64,000 bases of DNA from Aspidapion aeneum (Eukaryota > Arthropoda > Insecta > Coleoptera > Brentidae): positions 310,001 through 374,000 of the forward strand of contig CAUYVT010000084.1 in NCBI GenBank assembly GCA_963576565.1, written 5' to 3'. Shown piece by piece: positions 45,380-57,559 of this stretch. The notes under the pieces were generated by a model, which saw only the letters and a list, made by a program, of their open reading frames with translations, had not been told where the DNA came from and did no database searches. Each line of letters opens with the position of its first letter. The stretch's first letter is position 1. The translations under genes and the position numbers were made by a program.

Positions 45380-45846
45380 CCGGCAAAGTTTTGTTCTGCT
45401 GTTGACATTTGGCAGATGGCGAAAGACAGCTGGTTTTGACGTACTGCCAGCTGTTTTCGATTTTGAAATATATTTTCTTTGCTGTTTTACTGCTTATTCT
45501 TACCCCTTTTGGGTGCTGTGAACTTCTCCACAGGTGGCGTGGCCCCCCGGCTAATATTACTGCGATTTTGGACTTTTATTAAACTGTATTTCACACTTTT
45601 TTAGTTGATTTTTGCTAAGAGCACATTTAAGTGCATTGACATTTGACAGAATTATGTAGGGAAATTTAAAGACTTTTAAGGTTTTTATAATTTAAGTTAT
45701 AAATATTTTTTTGTTTGGTTTTTTCTTCCATTTTAATTATAAAAATTTGTTCATGGTATAGTTTTTTTTGGTTTGATGTCGACCACCCACCCGTTACTGT
45801 TTTGAAGGATATGAAGGATTTTTGTCACTTAGTTAAAGAAAAGTCG

Positions 45847-46131
45847 TCAGAAAAGTCTGGCAACACTGGTTGAGACAGTGATTCCCAGTCTCCAAGTCAA
45901 ATCAAAAGGATAATTAATACAAAATATAAACATACCCTTGCTTTCTTTAGACTTTTTTCTCAATTCTTTTTGAACTATTGCACCAAGTGTGGCTGCCATA
46001 CCACATAAAAGTCTTTTGTCTGCTAGACTTATGTGTGTCGTTGTAATGATACAGTTTACTAACGGCTTCAAACTAAAATATAAATAAAGCACAAAAAGTT
46101 TGTTATTAGGGACCTTTTCCAGGCACTCCAT
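45847..46131 (-). repeat. Exon-like unit at the right end of duplication copy 2
   Basis: Diverged B-like unit (ISLADKR, then LGAIVQKELRKKSKESK) with the ATGGAGTGCCTGG word. The flank then continues into unique sequence as at 31290. It corresponds to 30987-31277, and the two differ in several codons. Confidence 0.7.
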
Positions 46132-46429
46132 TAGTTAACGTTATCCTTTATTAATGTGACATTAAACGACAGTCCAATTTTTGCGTTTTGTTGATACAAT
46201 TTCATTTGCGTCATATTGTTATCCTTTATTTATCTGTCAAAAGCAACTTTTGTGTTCTGTAGGCAAAACCAATACCAGTGAAAAACTGCCAGGAAAATAT
46301 AAGATTAGGTCTGTGTACTGGGGTATTTCTATTTTACTGACCAACGAATTTTTGTAAATAAAATTTTTTTTCTGTAAGGCCGCCTTGTTTGTGGTAAAAT
46401 CAAATAGGTACTAACTTGTAAGTCTAAGC

Positions 46430-47044
46430 TGTTACCACAGCTAGAGTGACCTATTACTCAGCTACGACTCAGTTTTATCTCAAAAAACACCTTTGCGTAA
46501 ATTCTACCTCCAAAAAATCAACTACTGTCGCATTCCTCTAGCTTCTACCACCAAAAAAATAAACTACTGCCACCTTCTCCTTGCTTCTACCACCAAAAAA
46601 CCAACCTTGTTTGATTATAATTGTATTGTTACAAATTTAAGTTATTTAAATTTTATAATTAGAATTTATTTAGGTTTAGTGTAGTATTAGGTTGACGTAT
46701 CTTATGGTTGTATTCTTAGTCTAGGTTTTAGTTGCGTTATCTATGACACTTGTGCTTGGCCGCGTACCTTCTGGAAGAAACGAGAATGCTCGTGAATCGA
46801 AGAAGGATGGATGGTTCTCGAATAGTAGGCAGACCCTATATATAGGGCCGGACGTCGAGCATCGAGTCAGTCACAGATAACGTACTGTAGTGGTCGTGAG
46901 ATATTAACACGAAGTTAATAGACCGATTATAGTAGTGAATTATTAGTAAGTTTAAGTGCGTGTTTTTGTACATAATTGTCGAAATAAATTGACATATCGT
47001 TTTTGACGTTTGCGAGTTTTATTTGAAGAAGTGAACCCGTAACA
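46430..47044 (+). mobile_element. Solo-LTR-like segment (615 bp)
   Basis: Begins TGTTACCACAG and ends GTAACA, a short inverted terminus typical of LTRs. Inside: a TATA box TATATATAGG at 46837, an insect-type initiator TCAGTC 30 bp downstream at 46867, and AATAAA at 46983. It lies within an insertion (about 46389-47382) absent from copy 1. No clear target duplication flanks it (taagc against gtatt), so it may be part of a longer, partly deleted element. Confidence 0.55.
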
Positions 47045-48502
47045 GTATTAAAGAATTTTGTGGTAGTAGCAGCTAGAAGTAATTATGATTTTACTTTTGC
47101 ACTGAAAAAGAACCCGAGCTGCAAAAACCCACCTCGCCTTATGACAAAAGCGCCTTTGAAGGCTGACTCAAATGTGGAACAAAAATAGCTGGCGATAAAG
47201 AAATATTTTTGACACAGCTTTTCGGACGACCGACGGCTCGAACGAGCAAAATATGTTCGTGACGTGGAATGAATGAAGAGAGTTAGCGCGCTACATTTGG
47301 AAGGAAAGGGTTGGAAATAAATTTATTTATCCATAGGGTCGTCCGTCGAACGAAAATAAATCAAATAAAAATTTGAAAAATTTCACATTTCATATTAACA
47401 TGCTGTTGTTTCTTTTTCCTGTTTACGGCGCGCGGATTTCGCGGCAGTCTGTTTGCGCGCGAAACATAAAATTAGAAATAGAAATGAAGTTCTAATTGAA
47501 AGAAAAATAATTAATTTATAAGCAATAACAAACACACGTTAACACGGTTTAACTTTTAATCATCAGCTGTACCACACATTAGAAAACAGTCAGGAAACAC
47601 ACTTGACTTTTAAGAGACTACAATAAAAAAGTAGACGCATTTAAAATATTTCGCTTGGCAATTCACTCGTTTGTTTTTGAAAAACAATATTTTTTAAAAT
47701 TTCTACAAAAAGGTGGTTTGCAAAAATTAACAGACCCTGTTCGTTGGAAATGGGTCATTAGTTTTTGGACCGTGCTACGGCTTGGAATATCCCTTCCCTT
47801 AAACGCAACAACAAATAAATTTGCAACATCTTCAAAGCTACTTTCCCCGAAATACCATTAAATATCTGTAGTTTTTTCTAAACGCGTGAAAATCAATTAC
47901 CCACTTCTCACTTGTTTCGCTGCACATGACGGAACGGCGAAAAACTTCGTAAAGACGAGAGGTCACGATGTATTGCCCTACTTTCCCACTACATACGGGT
48001 CTAAAACAGCGAAACAGGTATTTCAACGCCCAAATATATGTTACTTCTCTCCTACACACATTAACCACAGCAACAGTCTATGATACCTATACCATTTAAT
48101 CTACCTGTATATTTTGATTTCCTATCTAAGGTATGTTTCAAGCTGTTTCGAAGTTTACCTAAATTGTCTTACCTTATGTTAGCTGCTTCTTTATCATCAA
48201 CCATAACTGGTTCAGATGTTGTAGCTCCATCCAAATTAATAATTTTCTCTTGTTGATTGGAACTGAACCCAGCCTAAAAATTGTATTAACTAAAATGCAG
48301 AGGCATCCCAATTAAGCGTCCATTATATCAACAATTAAGATTTTTTGAGGTTCTTTATGGTTCAAAAATAAACTAAAAAATAAACATCTCGTTTTCGAGA
48401 ATTTTTGACAGCATTTTATGTCAAAAGCTTATTATTACAAGCTTTTATTTAGCTTCAGATGTTCTGTCTAACCATCTAACTATCTATCAAATCTTGTGAA
48501 GC

Positions 48503-49280
48503 GTTTTTGACACACTTCCCATTATCCGATTTGGATGAAATTTGGTACACACATAGTGGTCCCATGACAATACAACATTAAGAAAAAAATATCCTCCCAC
48601 CTCTACCCCCACCCTTTCTATAGAAAAATGTTTTTGACACACTTCCCGTTATCCGATTTGGATAAAATTTGGTATACACATAGTGGTCCGATGATAATAC
48701 AACAATAAGAAAAAAATATCCTCCCACCCTTACCCCCACCCCTTTCATAGAAAAATTAGTTTTTGACACACTTCCCATTATCCGATTTGGATGAAATTTG
48801 GTATTCACATAGTGGTCCGATGACAATACAACATTTAAAAAAATATCCTCCCACCCCTACCCCCACCCCCTTCCATAGAAAATGCGTTTTTGACACCCTT
48901 CTCAATATCCAATTTGGATGAAATTTGGTATACATATAGTGGTCCGATGACAATACAACATTGAAGAAAAAAATCCTACCACTCCTACCCCTACCCCCAT
49001 CTATAGAAAAATGCGTTTTTGACACACTTCCCATTACCGGATTTGGATGAAATTTGGTATACATATAGTGGTCCGATAACAATACAACAATAATGAAAAA
49101 ATGTCCTCCCACCCCTACCCCCCACCCCCTTCCATAAAAAATGCGTCTTTTGACACACTTCACTTCAAATGACTTTTATAAAATTTGGTATATGCATAAA
49201 GGTCAGATGGCAATACAGCCCAAACAAAAAATATATTTCTATCTTTACCCCCACCCTCTCCTTCCCTCAATAGAAAAATG
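48503..49280. repeat. ~127-bp minisatellite, six units
   Basis: Each unit starts with tttttgacacacttccc, continues gatttggatgaaatttggta and agtggtccgatgacaata, and ends in a C-rich CCCCACC tract. The reading frames across it (YTKFHPN) are a by-product of periodicity. The opening phrase also appears once at about 53760-53905, so the array probably grew from a dispersed element. Confidence 0.85.
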
Positions 49281-49291
49281 AGTTTCCAAAC

Positions 49292-49692
49292 AAGTCACAA
49301 GCTTTTATAAAATGCACTAAAAATTAAAAAATAATTTTCTAACATTCTAATATTATCATAATAATAAAAGCGATGGCCGCAAATCAAAGCATAAGTTAAT
49401 CTAAATTTGTGATCTAAACACTTAAAGAATATTCAACATAGCAGGTCATCAAAGATATGTTTGATGTGCCTCAATGTTATGCCATTGCCATACCTATGTC
49501 AGAGAAATGCTGGGGTATCTTGGGTCGGGTTTGGTATCTTTGCATTTTTCTGCTAGATTGATTCTTGCAAATAGTGATATTTAATTGCTAAAATTTCCAT
49601 TAGTCGGCCATCGCTTTTATTATTATGATAATATTAGAATGTTAGAAAATTATTTTTTAATTTTTAGTGCATTTTATAAAAGCTTGTGACTT
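49292..49692. mobile_element. Foldback MITE with perfect 88-bp inverted repeats
   Basis: Arms 49292-49379 and 49605-49692 are exact reverse complements over all 88 bases, starting AAGTCACAAGCTTTTATAAA. The 225-bp spacer is non-coding. A diverged relative lies at 54341-54883. Perfect arms imply recent insertion or gene conversion. Confidence 0.9.
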
Positions 49693-49699
49693 AAAAAAA

Positions 49700-50690
49700 T
49701 TTTTTTGCCAATTTATTTTTCTATCAAAAAAGTTTATTCTTCTTTATTACTAATAGTGCGATAACGAGAAAAGTCTCCGAATATCACAAATTTACAAGGT
49801 TCAAACTCAAAATTTCATTTTAAATTTACTTTTTAGGACCATATATAATTTTTTTCACGAACTTTTTCAGTTAATACACACTAATCTATAAATAAACTTT
49901 TGGAAAAACGACGAGGAGCAAACATTTTTGTCAGGTTTGTTTTGTTTGTTGTTAAAACCTTCATAACAGTTACATTATCATAATCACACACATATAAAAT
50001 ATTTAAAAAATCTAAATAATACGTATACTTTGTAACGTCCTTTCCTCGTTTTATAAAGAAAAGGATTTTGTTACGTTTGGCGTGGACCTCTTACCAGGAA
50101 TCTAGATAATTGGGCGCCACTCTAGGAGCCTAGAGTCTCCTATTGCCAGTACGACTAGCCTTTAGACAGTCGAGAAAGGGGTGGGTTCGTAATAATAACA
50201 AGTCGTCGAAGACTTAAACCAATGTATTCTAGTCAAAATGTCCAAAAGTTTAATAAGAAAGTTTAACAAACAGTTAAGCAAAGTAAAAGCGTGCAAGCAA
50301 AGTAATAAAATCATGCCAAAAAAAAATGCGGTTAAAGCAAAACTTAATTAATCGTGCGATAAGCAAAAAGAAATATTTAAGCGGATTAATGCGGAAATAA
50401 ACAAACGGTATCAGGCAAATTAATAGCGTGGACAGCAGACCCTTATATTAAAAACGCATCGGAAAAACCTGTGTAATGGTTTATGTCAAAACAATGGACA
50501 ACCTGTATAATCAGATTGTAGAGTGACGGGCTAAACGGTTAACCTGTAAGTCTTTACTGTTGTAACGTAATACGGGTATTACACGGACTGTAAAGGTGTG
50601 GCCGTTACTGTTGTGGTAGTAGTCGTGTAATAAAACCCCCTGTATGCATTAATCGTTGATCGTACCTGAGTCAGCTGTCCTACCTATAAT
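49700..50690. other. Non-coding stretch, no gene recognised
   Basis: AT-rich unique sequence. Near 50110-50130 the minus strand contains TGGCGCCCAA, similar to LTR-element primer-binding sites, but no matching LTR pair was found. Confidence 0.4.
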
Positions 50691-51080
50691 AACATGGCTT
50701 ACCACGGTATGCTAATACGGCGGTTGCGGACTTCGACGATCACTGGTCGACAGGTTCTCGGGGCTTGCGACGGTGGTTGCACGGTGAAGAACTTGCGACG
50801 ATGGTTGCCACAGAACACCAAAAGTGGTTGCCGCTGAACGGCTGGGCTGGTACTCGAAGCAGGGTCGCTTCGATGTGTGCTGCTGGCCGGCCCGGCCCGG
50901 CGGGACTCATTCTGTCTTATCCTGCTTTGTGCGTGCGCGCCTATTTATAGTCGTGATGACGTCAACGTCAACCACGAGAAGCGGTGTTTTACGTCACGCA
51001 TACTTGCTCACAGCGACGATTGGTTTGGCGGTTTGGTATTTTACGCGTGCGTTCATACCGGTTTGGCAGTAGTAGCAGTA
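50690..51080 (-). promoter_or_regulatory. GC- and CpG-rich patch with TATA-like box
   Basis: This patch is markedly richer in GC and CpG than its surroundings. The minus strand has CTATAAATAGGCGCG at about 50936-50950, a good TATA box, with GC-rich sequence downstream. It could be an LTR promoter or a host promoter. Plus-strand frames through it lack recognisable domains. Confidence 0.3.
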
Positions 51081-51189
51081 GTATATTTTTACGCGGTAGT
51101 TTATTTATGAATTATACACACCTGGGCTACTAAAACGTTAGTATTTAAATCACCTCGTCACAACTTATTATAATAAAAAGCTCTGTTTG

Positions 51190-51425
51190 TCCAAACTCTA
51201 ATAAACACTTATTAAGAGTTAACTGTATTGTTCTAAAGGAACGCTTGTTAATTAAAAGGACACCCTTGCAAAGTAAAAGAAGTGTAAAAACGGTTTGTTC
51301 CTATTGTCGTTCTTCGTAGATTATCCAAAAGCTTTGCACCGATGGGGGTCTAATAGACACTCACCTATTAAGTCTTAAAAAAGTTAACTGTTTCGTCCTA
51401 ACTTTATCAGTTCAAATTATGAGAA
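51190..51425. repeat. Diverged relative of the 53041-53429 foldback
   Basis: Shares the words gggggtctaata, cctattaag and gttaactgtttcgtcct with the arm of the later foldback. No gene. Confidence 0.5.
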
Positions 51426-51429
51426 AATT

Positions 51430-53040
51430 TTTATCCCGCTTCAGATATTTAAAACAAAATAAAATGTAATATGTCTAGATATCTATAAATTCAGTTAGTT
51501 ACTTATTAAATTTTGAAAATTTTTAATTTTTAAAAGATAACGTAAAATTAGTCATCACTTGTCTTATTTTCTTAACTTAAATTTTGCAGTTAATGAAAAG
51601 CAAGCATAGGTATTTACTTACCGAACATCCTGTGGTGCCCTCAATTGGGGGATCTGGGGTATATTGTAGGGGTCAGCTAACAGCTTAATTTTAAAAATCT
51701 ACATTGGCAACTTAAATAATAATTTTACTTAGAGGTTGAACCGTAAAGAAATTTCAATTATTTTTAACACTCACTATTGTACGATATTATATTAAAGTAA
51801 CTCACGTTATTGTATTCAACCCATCACTTAACTTTGTATAACCACTGACTAACACTTGACAACACCTTACTTGTGGAGACTCTGAGCTTAAATTAAATAA
51901 TAAACGAATAGATCCTAGCCTTTTTATCAACTCTGTTCGATGATGAAATATCCGCCAAATCAAGGTTCTAAAGCCTCGAGACAAAAACGGCGCCAACGCT
52001 ACCTAATTTTAATTAGGACAGCCAAACAAGGCAATGTTTGCATGGCTTTGCGCATTGCTAAAAATAAAAGCGGACAGACCTCGAGGTTAATCCCACTAGG
52101 CCAAACTTTGATATTTGTATGGCTTTAAATGGTGAAAAACATCACGAGATGTTGTTCCCCACTTTAAGACTTGTTATAAAAGCGCGATCTGGATAGCAAA
52201 AGGAATCAATCGGAGTAGTAATTTTAATCGGAGTAGATCAATCGGAGTAGATTAATCGGAGTAGATCAGTCGGAGTATTAATTTTAATCGGAGTCATGAT
52301 CTCTGTTAAGATCAGTTCAAATCAGTCAAAAACTTAATATCATTCGTAATAAGTAGTGTTAAATATTAGTGGTGGCATTCTGGCTGTAATTATGGTGAGA
52401 GATTTATTTTGAACTTTAATCTATCGGTTGTTGCTTAAAATTCGTGGACTATGAAAATTGACTTTGAATCATTTTGTTTTACCATACAAACTTTTGCTCA
52501 CAAGAGCGTTTTGCTAATATGTTAACTGATAGACTATGGTTAAAAAGAGTTTATTGAAAAATATGATTTTAATGTTATAAATTTAACTTTTGTGTGACTT
52601 GAATCAAAATAACGACATGCAATACTTTGGAATATGTACTATATTTTATTTATCAATATATAATAACCTGCTTTAAAGAAAGTGTTTAATTTTTATCAAT
52701 ATAAAACGGTTGTAAACAAAGCAATATACGCTAAAACGCTTACGCTAAAAAGATGGTAAAGATTTTGTAACTGCACCCGGGGTAACTTAGAAAAATATTC
52801 GCTCGGTTTTCACGAAACCCTGGGGCAGCTTCACAATATGATAAATCATTTTCTCCATCGAACGATAGCGTGGGTATTTTTACATCATAAATCTACATGC
52901 AAAATATAATTTAAACATAAGTTATTGTTGTAAATTATCTAATGTACTTAATTGAACATTTTTACAAATCAGACCGGATCGCCAAAAGCAAGCAAAAAAT
53001 AATTTACAGCGTGTACCAAAACGTCGAAAAAGCCGATATT
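51430..53040. other. Non-coding stretch with a short tandem repeat at 52205-52295
   Basis: At 52205-52295 the word AATCGGAGTA recurs about five times with 14- to 22-bp spacing. Otherwise unique AT-rich sequence without a supported gene. Confidence 0.5.
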
Positions 53041-53429
53041 CGTGGCTAAGCGAGTATAGAAAGATTTTGTTTCTCTTGTATTTTTTCGTAGGCAGTTCGA
53101 AAGCTATACACTCACGGGGGTCTAATGGACATCTATTAAGTGTTGACAGTTAACTGTTTCGTCCTTAATGGACTTTTCAGAACACTGCATGGCCAATGTG
53201 ACACCTTTGTAAAGCTAAAGAGACGGTATATAAATTTATTACTATCTCTCTAGCTGTACAAAGGTGTCACATTGACCATGCAGTGTTCTGAAGAGTCCCT
53301 TAAGGACGAAACAGTTAACTGTCAACGCTTAATAGGTGTCCATTAGATCTTGGACTCCCGTGGTTGTACAGCTTTCGAGCTGCCCACAGAAAAATACCCG
53401 AGAACCTTTTCTATACCCGCTTAGCCACG
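53041..53429. mobile_element. Foldback element with ~170-bp inverted arms
   Basis: The left arm runs CGTGGCTAAGCGAGTATAGA...GTGACACCTTTGTA (53041-53211). The right arm is its near reverse complement (53257-53429, ending CTTAGCCACG). The inner ~80 bp of each arm is almost perfect, with more mismatches outward. The loop is 45 bp. No coding capacity. Confidence 0.85.
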
Positions 53430-54340
53430 AAAAAATTTATGTTTTTCTTCACGGGTACTAAACTTTACCGTCGATTTTCAAATAAAGAAGGAAATCTTTT
53501 GATATGGTTAGAATGTTTGTAAATTGAACATTCTTCGAGGAGTGCGATTTATGCGGGTTAAGTTGGACCTCGCCTTAAAGATCTTTTAAACGTCTTTATA
53601 AACACGCAATTATTTAAAAAATATATCGGTTAATTTTTGAGATATTTGCTTTTTATTTTTTACTTAAGTTAAATTTAAGTGCAAATATCCTAAAAACTAT
53701 TTGACGAATTAGTCATTACATGTTTGCAACGATATCTAAATGGCCTCTTGACCCTATTTTATTTAAAAGTTTTTATTTAACTTCACCTGTATGTATGTAT
53801 GTGGGTATGTATGTAATCAAATCTTGCAACTCATTTTTGAAGAACTTCCAAACATCCGATTCACTTCAAATTTCGCATAGCGTCTTAGTTCCGATGACAA
53901 TCCAATAATAGGGACATTTTGGGTCAGGTCAAATATCAGAAAATTTGACAGCTGTTACCCATTAAAAAAACTATAGTTTAAAAAAACAGATTCACAAAAA
54001 AAAAAGCTTGGGTTCCGTCTGCCGGCCAGTGTTGCCAGAACTTTTTTGTTTTTCGTACTAGATTACTGTTGAAAAAAGTACTAGAATTTCATAAAAATGT
54101 ACTAAATTTTAATATGCATGTGTTTAAATAAATTATAAAAAATAAAACGTTTTCCGTGTTCAAAAAAATCCAAAGTAGTTTTAAAAAACAAAATAACAAA
54201 AATAAAAATTATAGGAACATTATCATTTATTCGTCGAAAAGCACATAACTAATAAACACAACATACTAAACAAATAAAATGAACACTTTGGAATATTATT
54301 ATCTTCTACACAGTAAAAAGGCCGACCCAATCTATCTTAA

Positions 54341-54883
54341 TAAATAAATTTAGAAAAAAAAACTTTTTGAAAATAAGATTTTATAAAATGGACTAAAAAG
54401 CATAAAATAATTTTTTGAGTGTTCTGATATCATAATAATAAAAGCGTTGGGCGTATTTAATATTAGGTAAATGCCTTTCCATGCGCATTTGGTAGATCGT
54501 CTACAACCGATGATGGGCCGACTCTTCTTTTTCAATGTGACAAAATAAATCGACACACTGCCGGTCGCGGATGATCTGCTAATATGAAGCAGGCGTAATA
54601 ATGTCCATCCATATCAGAAAAATGTAAGGATAGCTTGAGTAGGGTTGGGTTGGGTTGGGTTAAATTGTCTACCCTTACATTTCTCTGCTATAATATATAG
54701 AATTTGAATTTTCACTAAACTTCGAGTTAACAAGGCTAAAACAAAAACGGGTAAATTTCCTTTAATACGCCCATCGCATTTATTATTATGATATCAGAAC
54801 ACTGAAAAAATTATTTTATGCTTTTTAGTCCATTTTATAACAGCTTGTTTTCAAAATGTTTTTTTTTCTAAATTTATTTTTTA
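54341..54883. mobile_element. Foldback MITE, relative of 49292-49692
   Basis: Arms of about 115 bp share ttttataaaatg, then actaaaaa and tatcataataataaaagcg with the earlier MITE. The spacer contains a smaller hairpin (agaaaaatgtaagg against ccttacatttctctg) and a GGGTT pentamer run at about 54640. Arms are imperfect, so it is older. Confidence 0.8.
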
Positions 54884-54910
54884 ATTTTTAGATTTGTCTA
54901 AGTCTATGCA

Positions 54911-55640
54911 TTTCTAATTTTGGTCGAGATCGAATCAACTAAAGTCTTACCTCTTCTATGCCCCCCCCCCACTTTTTCGTGGGAGAGCATGTGAATTTTG
55001 AAATCAATCAGATACCTACGTGGAAGTCAGTTGAAAGTAATCAGAAAAACTCGTTATTAAATCGTCCATTTTGAATCCACCATATTGAATTTGTGTAATC
55101 TGATCAAAAATTCGTAATTCTCATCATAAAAAACCCCAAGATACCAATTTTGGTGAAAATTCGACAAACTAAAATTTTACCCCCTCTCCGCCCTCCACGT
55201 TAGGGTTGAGGTAGGCAGTCAGTGATACCACATTATTGGATTGTCATCGAAACTATAACGGTATGTGACATTTGAAGTTAATCGGATACGTGGAAGTCAG
55301 TCAAAAGTAATCAGAAAAACTTGACATTAAATCGTCCATTTTGAATCCGCCATATTGAATTTTTGTAATCTGATCAAAAATTCGTAATCCTCATCCTCAA
55401 AAACCTCTAGATACCAATTTTGGTGGAAATCCAACAAACTAAAATTTAACCCTCTCCGCCCTCCAGGTTAGGGTGAGGTAGGCAGTCAGTGATACCACAT
55501 TATTGGATTGTCATCGGAACTATAACGGTATGCAAAATTTGAAGTAAATCGGATACGTGGAAGTCAGTTGAAAGTAATCAGAAAAACTTGACATTAAATC
55601 CTCCATTTTGAATCCGCCATATTGAATTTTTGTAATCTGT
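54911..55640. repeat. ~268-bp tandem repeat, about 2.7 copies
   Basis: The words accaattttggtg, tctccgccctcc, ggtaggcagtcagtgatacc and tgaatccgccatattgaat recur at 267-270-bp spacing. The first copy is partial. No gene. Confidence 0.8.
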
Positions 55641-55647
55641 TAAGAAT

Positions 55648-56905
55648 GTAACTATAAAATAATCCTCTTATAAAAAACTCCAGAAGTGAAAGATTACTGC
55701 TACGTTTTATGTAATTATCACACTTATAAAATTCACCTAGTAAAAATTGATCTTTAACTATTAAATGGTTTAATTACACAAAACTTATGAAGTTAACTTC
55801 GTATTTGAAATTGAACATAATTGTAAAATTTTTCTGATAAAAATTAGTGATCTTTAACTACAAAATGATCCACTCATAAAAAACTTGGGAAGGTAAAGAT
55901 CCCTACTATTACTATTTATTAATTAACACGGCTATAAAATGTACCTGATAAAAATAAGTGATCTTTAACTATAAAATGGTGTGTGAATCGGGGTGGGCAT
56001 GCATTGGTGGAAACAGACTGCCTACCTCAACCCTATAAATAAACTTCTGAAGTTTAAGATCACTACTTGTATTAATTAATTTACACTTTTATAAAATTTA
56101 CCTGGTAAAAATAAGTGATCTTTAACTATAAAGTGATGTAACCTAAAAAAATTGAAGTTAAAGAGCACTCCTTCGTATTAGATAATTAACAAAGTTATAA
56201 AATTCTCCTGGTAAAAATTAGTGATCTTTAACTATAAAATGATCCAATCATAAAAAACTTCTGAAGTTAAAGATTACTGCTACGTATTTGTTAATTAACA
56301 CGGTTATAAAATTCAGCTGGTAAAATTTAGTGATTTTTAACTATTAAATGGTTTATACAGAACTTCTTAAGTTAAAGATAACTAATTCAAAGTTGTAAAA
56401 TTATCCTGGTAAAAATTAGTGATCTTTAACTACAAGATTATCCATCACCAAAAACTTGTGAAGGGAAAGATCACTACGTTTTAAGTTATTAACACAGTTA
56501 TAAAATTTACCTAGTAAAAATTAATGATCTTTAACTATAAAATGGTATTACCATAAAAAAATTTGAAGTTAAAGAACACTACTTGGTATTTGATAATTAA
56601 CTGTTTTAAAATTTATCTGGTAAAAAATAGTGATCCTTAACTATAAAATGGCCTAATCAGCAATAACTTCTGAAGTTAGATACAGATTACTACTTCGTAT
56701 TTGATAATAAATAGTTATAAAATTTATCTGTTAAAAATAATTGATCTTTAACTGTAAAATTGTCTAATAAAAAAAAATGTGTAAAGTTACACATCACTAC
56801 TTCGTATTCGATAAATAACAGTTGTAAAATTTACCTCGTAAAAATTTGTGATCTTTAACTATAAAATGATCTAATCATCAAAAGCTTCTAAAGTAAAAGA
56901 TGTTA
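55648..56905. repeat. ~105-bp satellite array, about 11-12 diverged units
   Basis: The word gtgatctttaacta recurs eleven times at about 100-110-bp spacing (near 55748, 55850, 55950, 56115, 56220, 56328, 56420, 56526, 56628, 56740 and 56850). It is joined to aattaacac-ttataaaatt and aacttctgaagttaaag. Units are well diverged, so the array is old. The same unit reappears at the right edge of the window. Confidence 0.85.
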
Positions 56906-57559
56906 CGCTCAATGTTTCCGTTGTGTATTTCCATTATTTATTTTATCAAATTGTTCCCTATACAATAATTTTGTTGTGTTTATACACATATTTTGTAATT
57001 AAGGTTCCAAATTATTTCTTAATATTTTGGTTTGCTGAATCCCCAAATTTCGCTTCTTAATACTACTACCCTATTAGGTTTGTGCCCCTAGCTGTTGCTC
57101 AGTCAGGGAGACTGATTGCAATCAAGAGTTCTTCTTTTCATTTATTATTTTTTTATTTATTAGTCAGAATACATATATTTATTTCAAAGGGAGTTAAACA
57201 GAAAACTGTATATTTTTATTTACTATTCAGTATACCAGTTACTTTTTAGAGCAAAAGCAATCAAACTGCCTTCAGCATCAGAGAGGGACCCTATTGGTAG
57301 TAATTTAAGCAAATATGCATGAGACTTACAGTTTTTAACAAGGGGGTGGGTTTGTTAATGGACAGCCTGCGGGCAGTAAAAGGCATGACTATCACAAATT
57401 GCTGTATTCAATTCTTATTCTTTCTCGAGATACAAGAATAGCTTCAAATATCATATCTTCTAATGTTATACTAGGGGTTAGTACTTAATTCTATTCCTAA
57501 ATTATAGTCTAATCATCTTAACTCTACTTTATTACCCAGAGGGCCTGTGGTTCTACCAC
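56906..57559. other. Unique stretch, no gene recognised
   Basis: Unique AT-rich sequence between the satellite and the candidate spliced gene. No domain, RNA or transposon signature seen. Confidence 0.4.

Larger units (their letters stand above)
37660..48477. repeat. Segmental duplication, copy 2 (paralogue of 4909-32619)
   Basis: Same order as copy 1: retrotransposon RT, endonuclease, ORF1, 5' flank, exon-like units, pogo, joint segment, truncated ORF1, exon-like unit, tail. Sequence is nearly identical over long runs. It differs by having only two exon-like units before pogo, one pogo rather than two, no Transib and an extra ~1-kb insertion at about 46389-47382. Confidence 0.9.

Noticed and set aside
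46425..47049. Target-site duplication around the LTR-like core
   Set aside because: The five bases on either side (taagc and gtatt) do not match.
48578..49163. Repeat protein with YTKFHPN motifs
   Set aside because: The frame is a by-product of a ~127-bp minisatellite. It contains Gly/Val runs translated from C-rich DNA and shifts frame between units.
50031..51160. Complete LTR retrotransposon
   Set aside because: A TATA box and a primer-site-like word exist, but no matching LTR pair, gag or pol was found.
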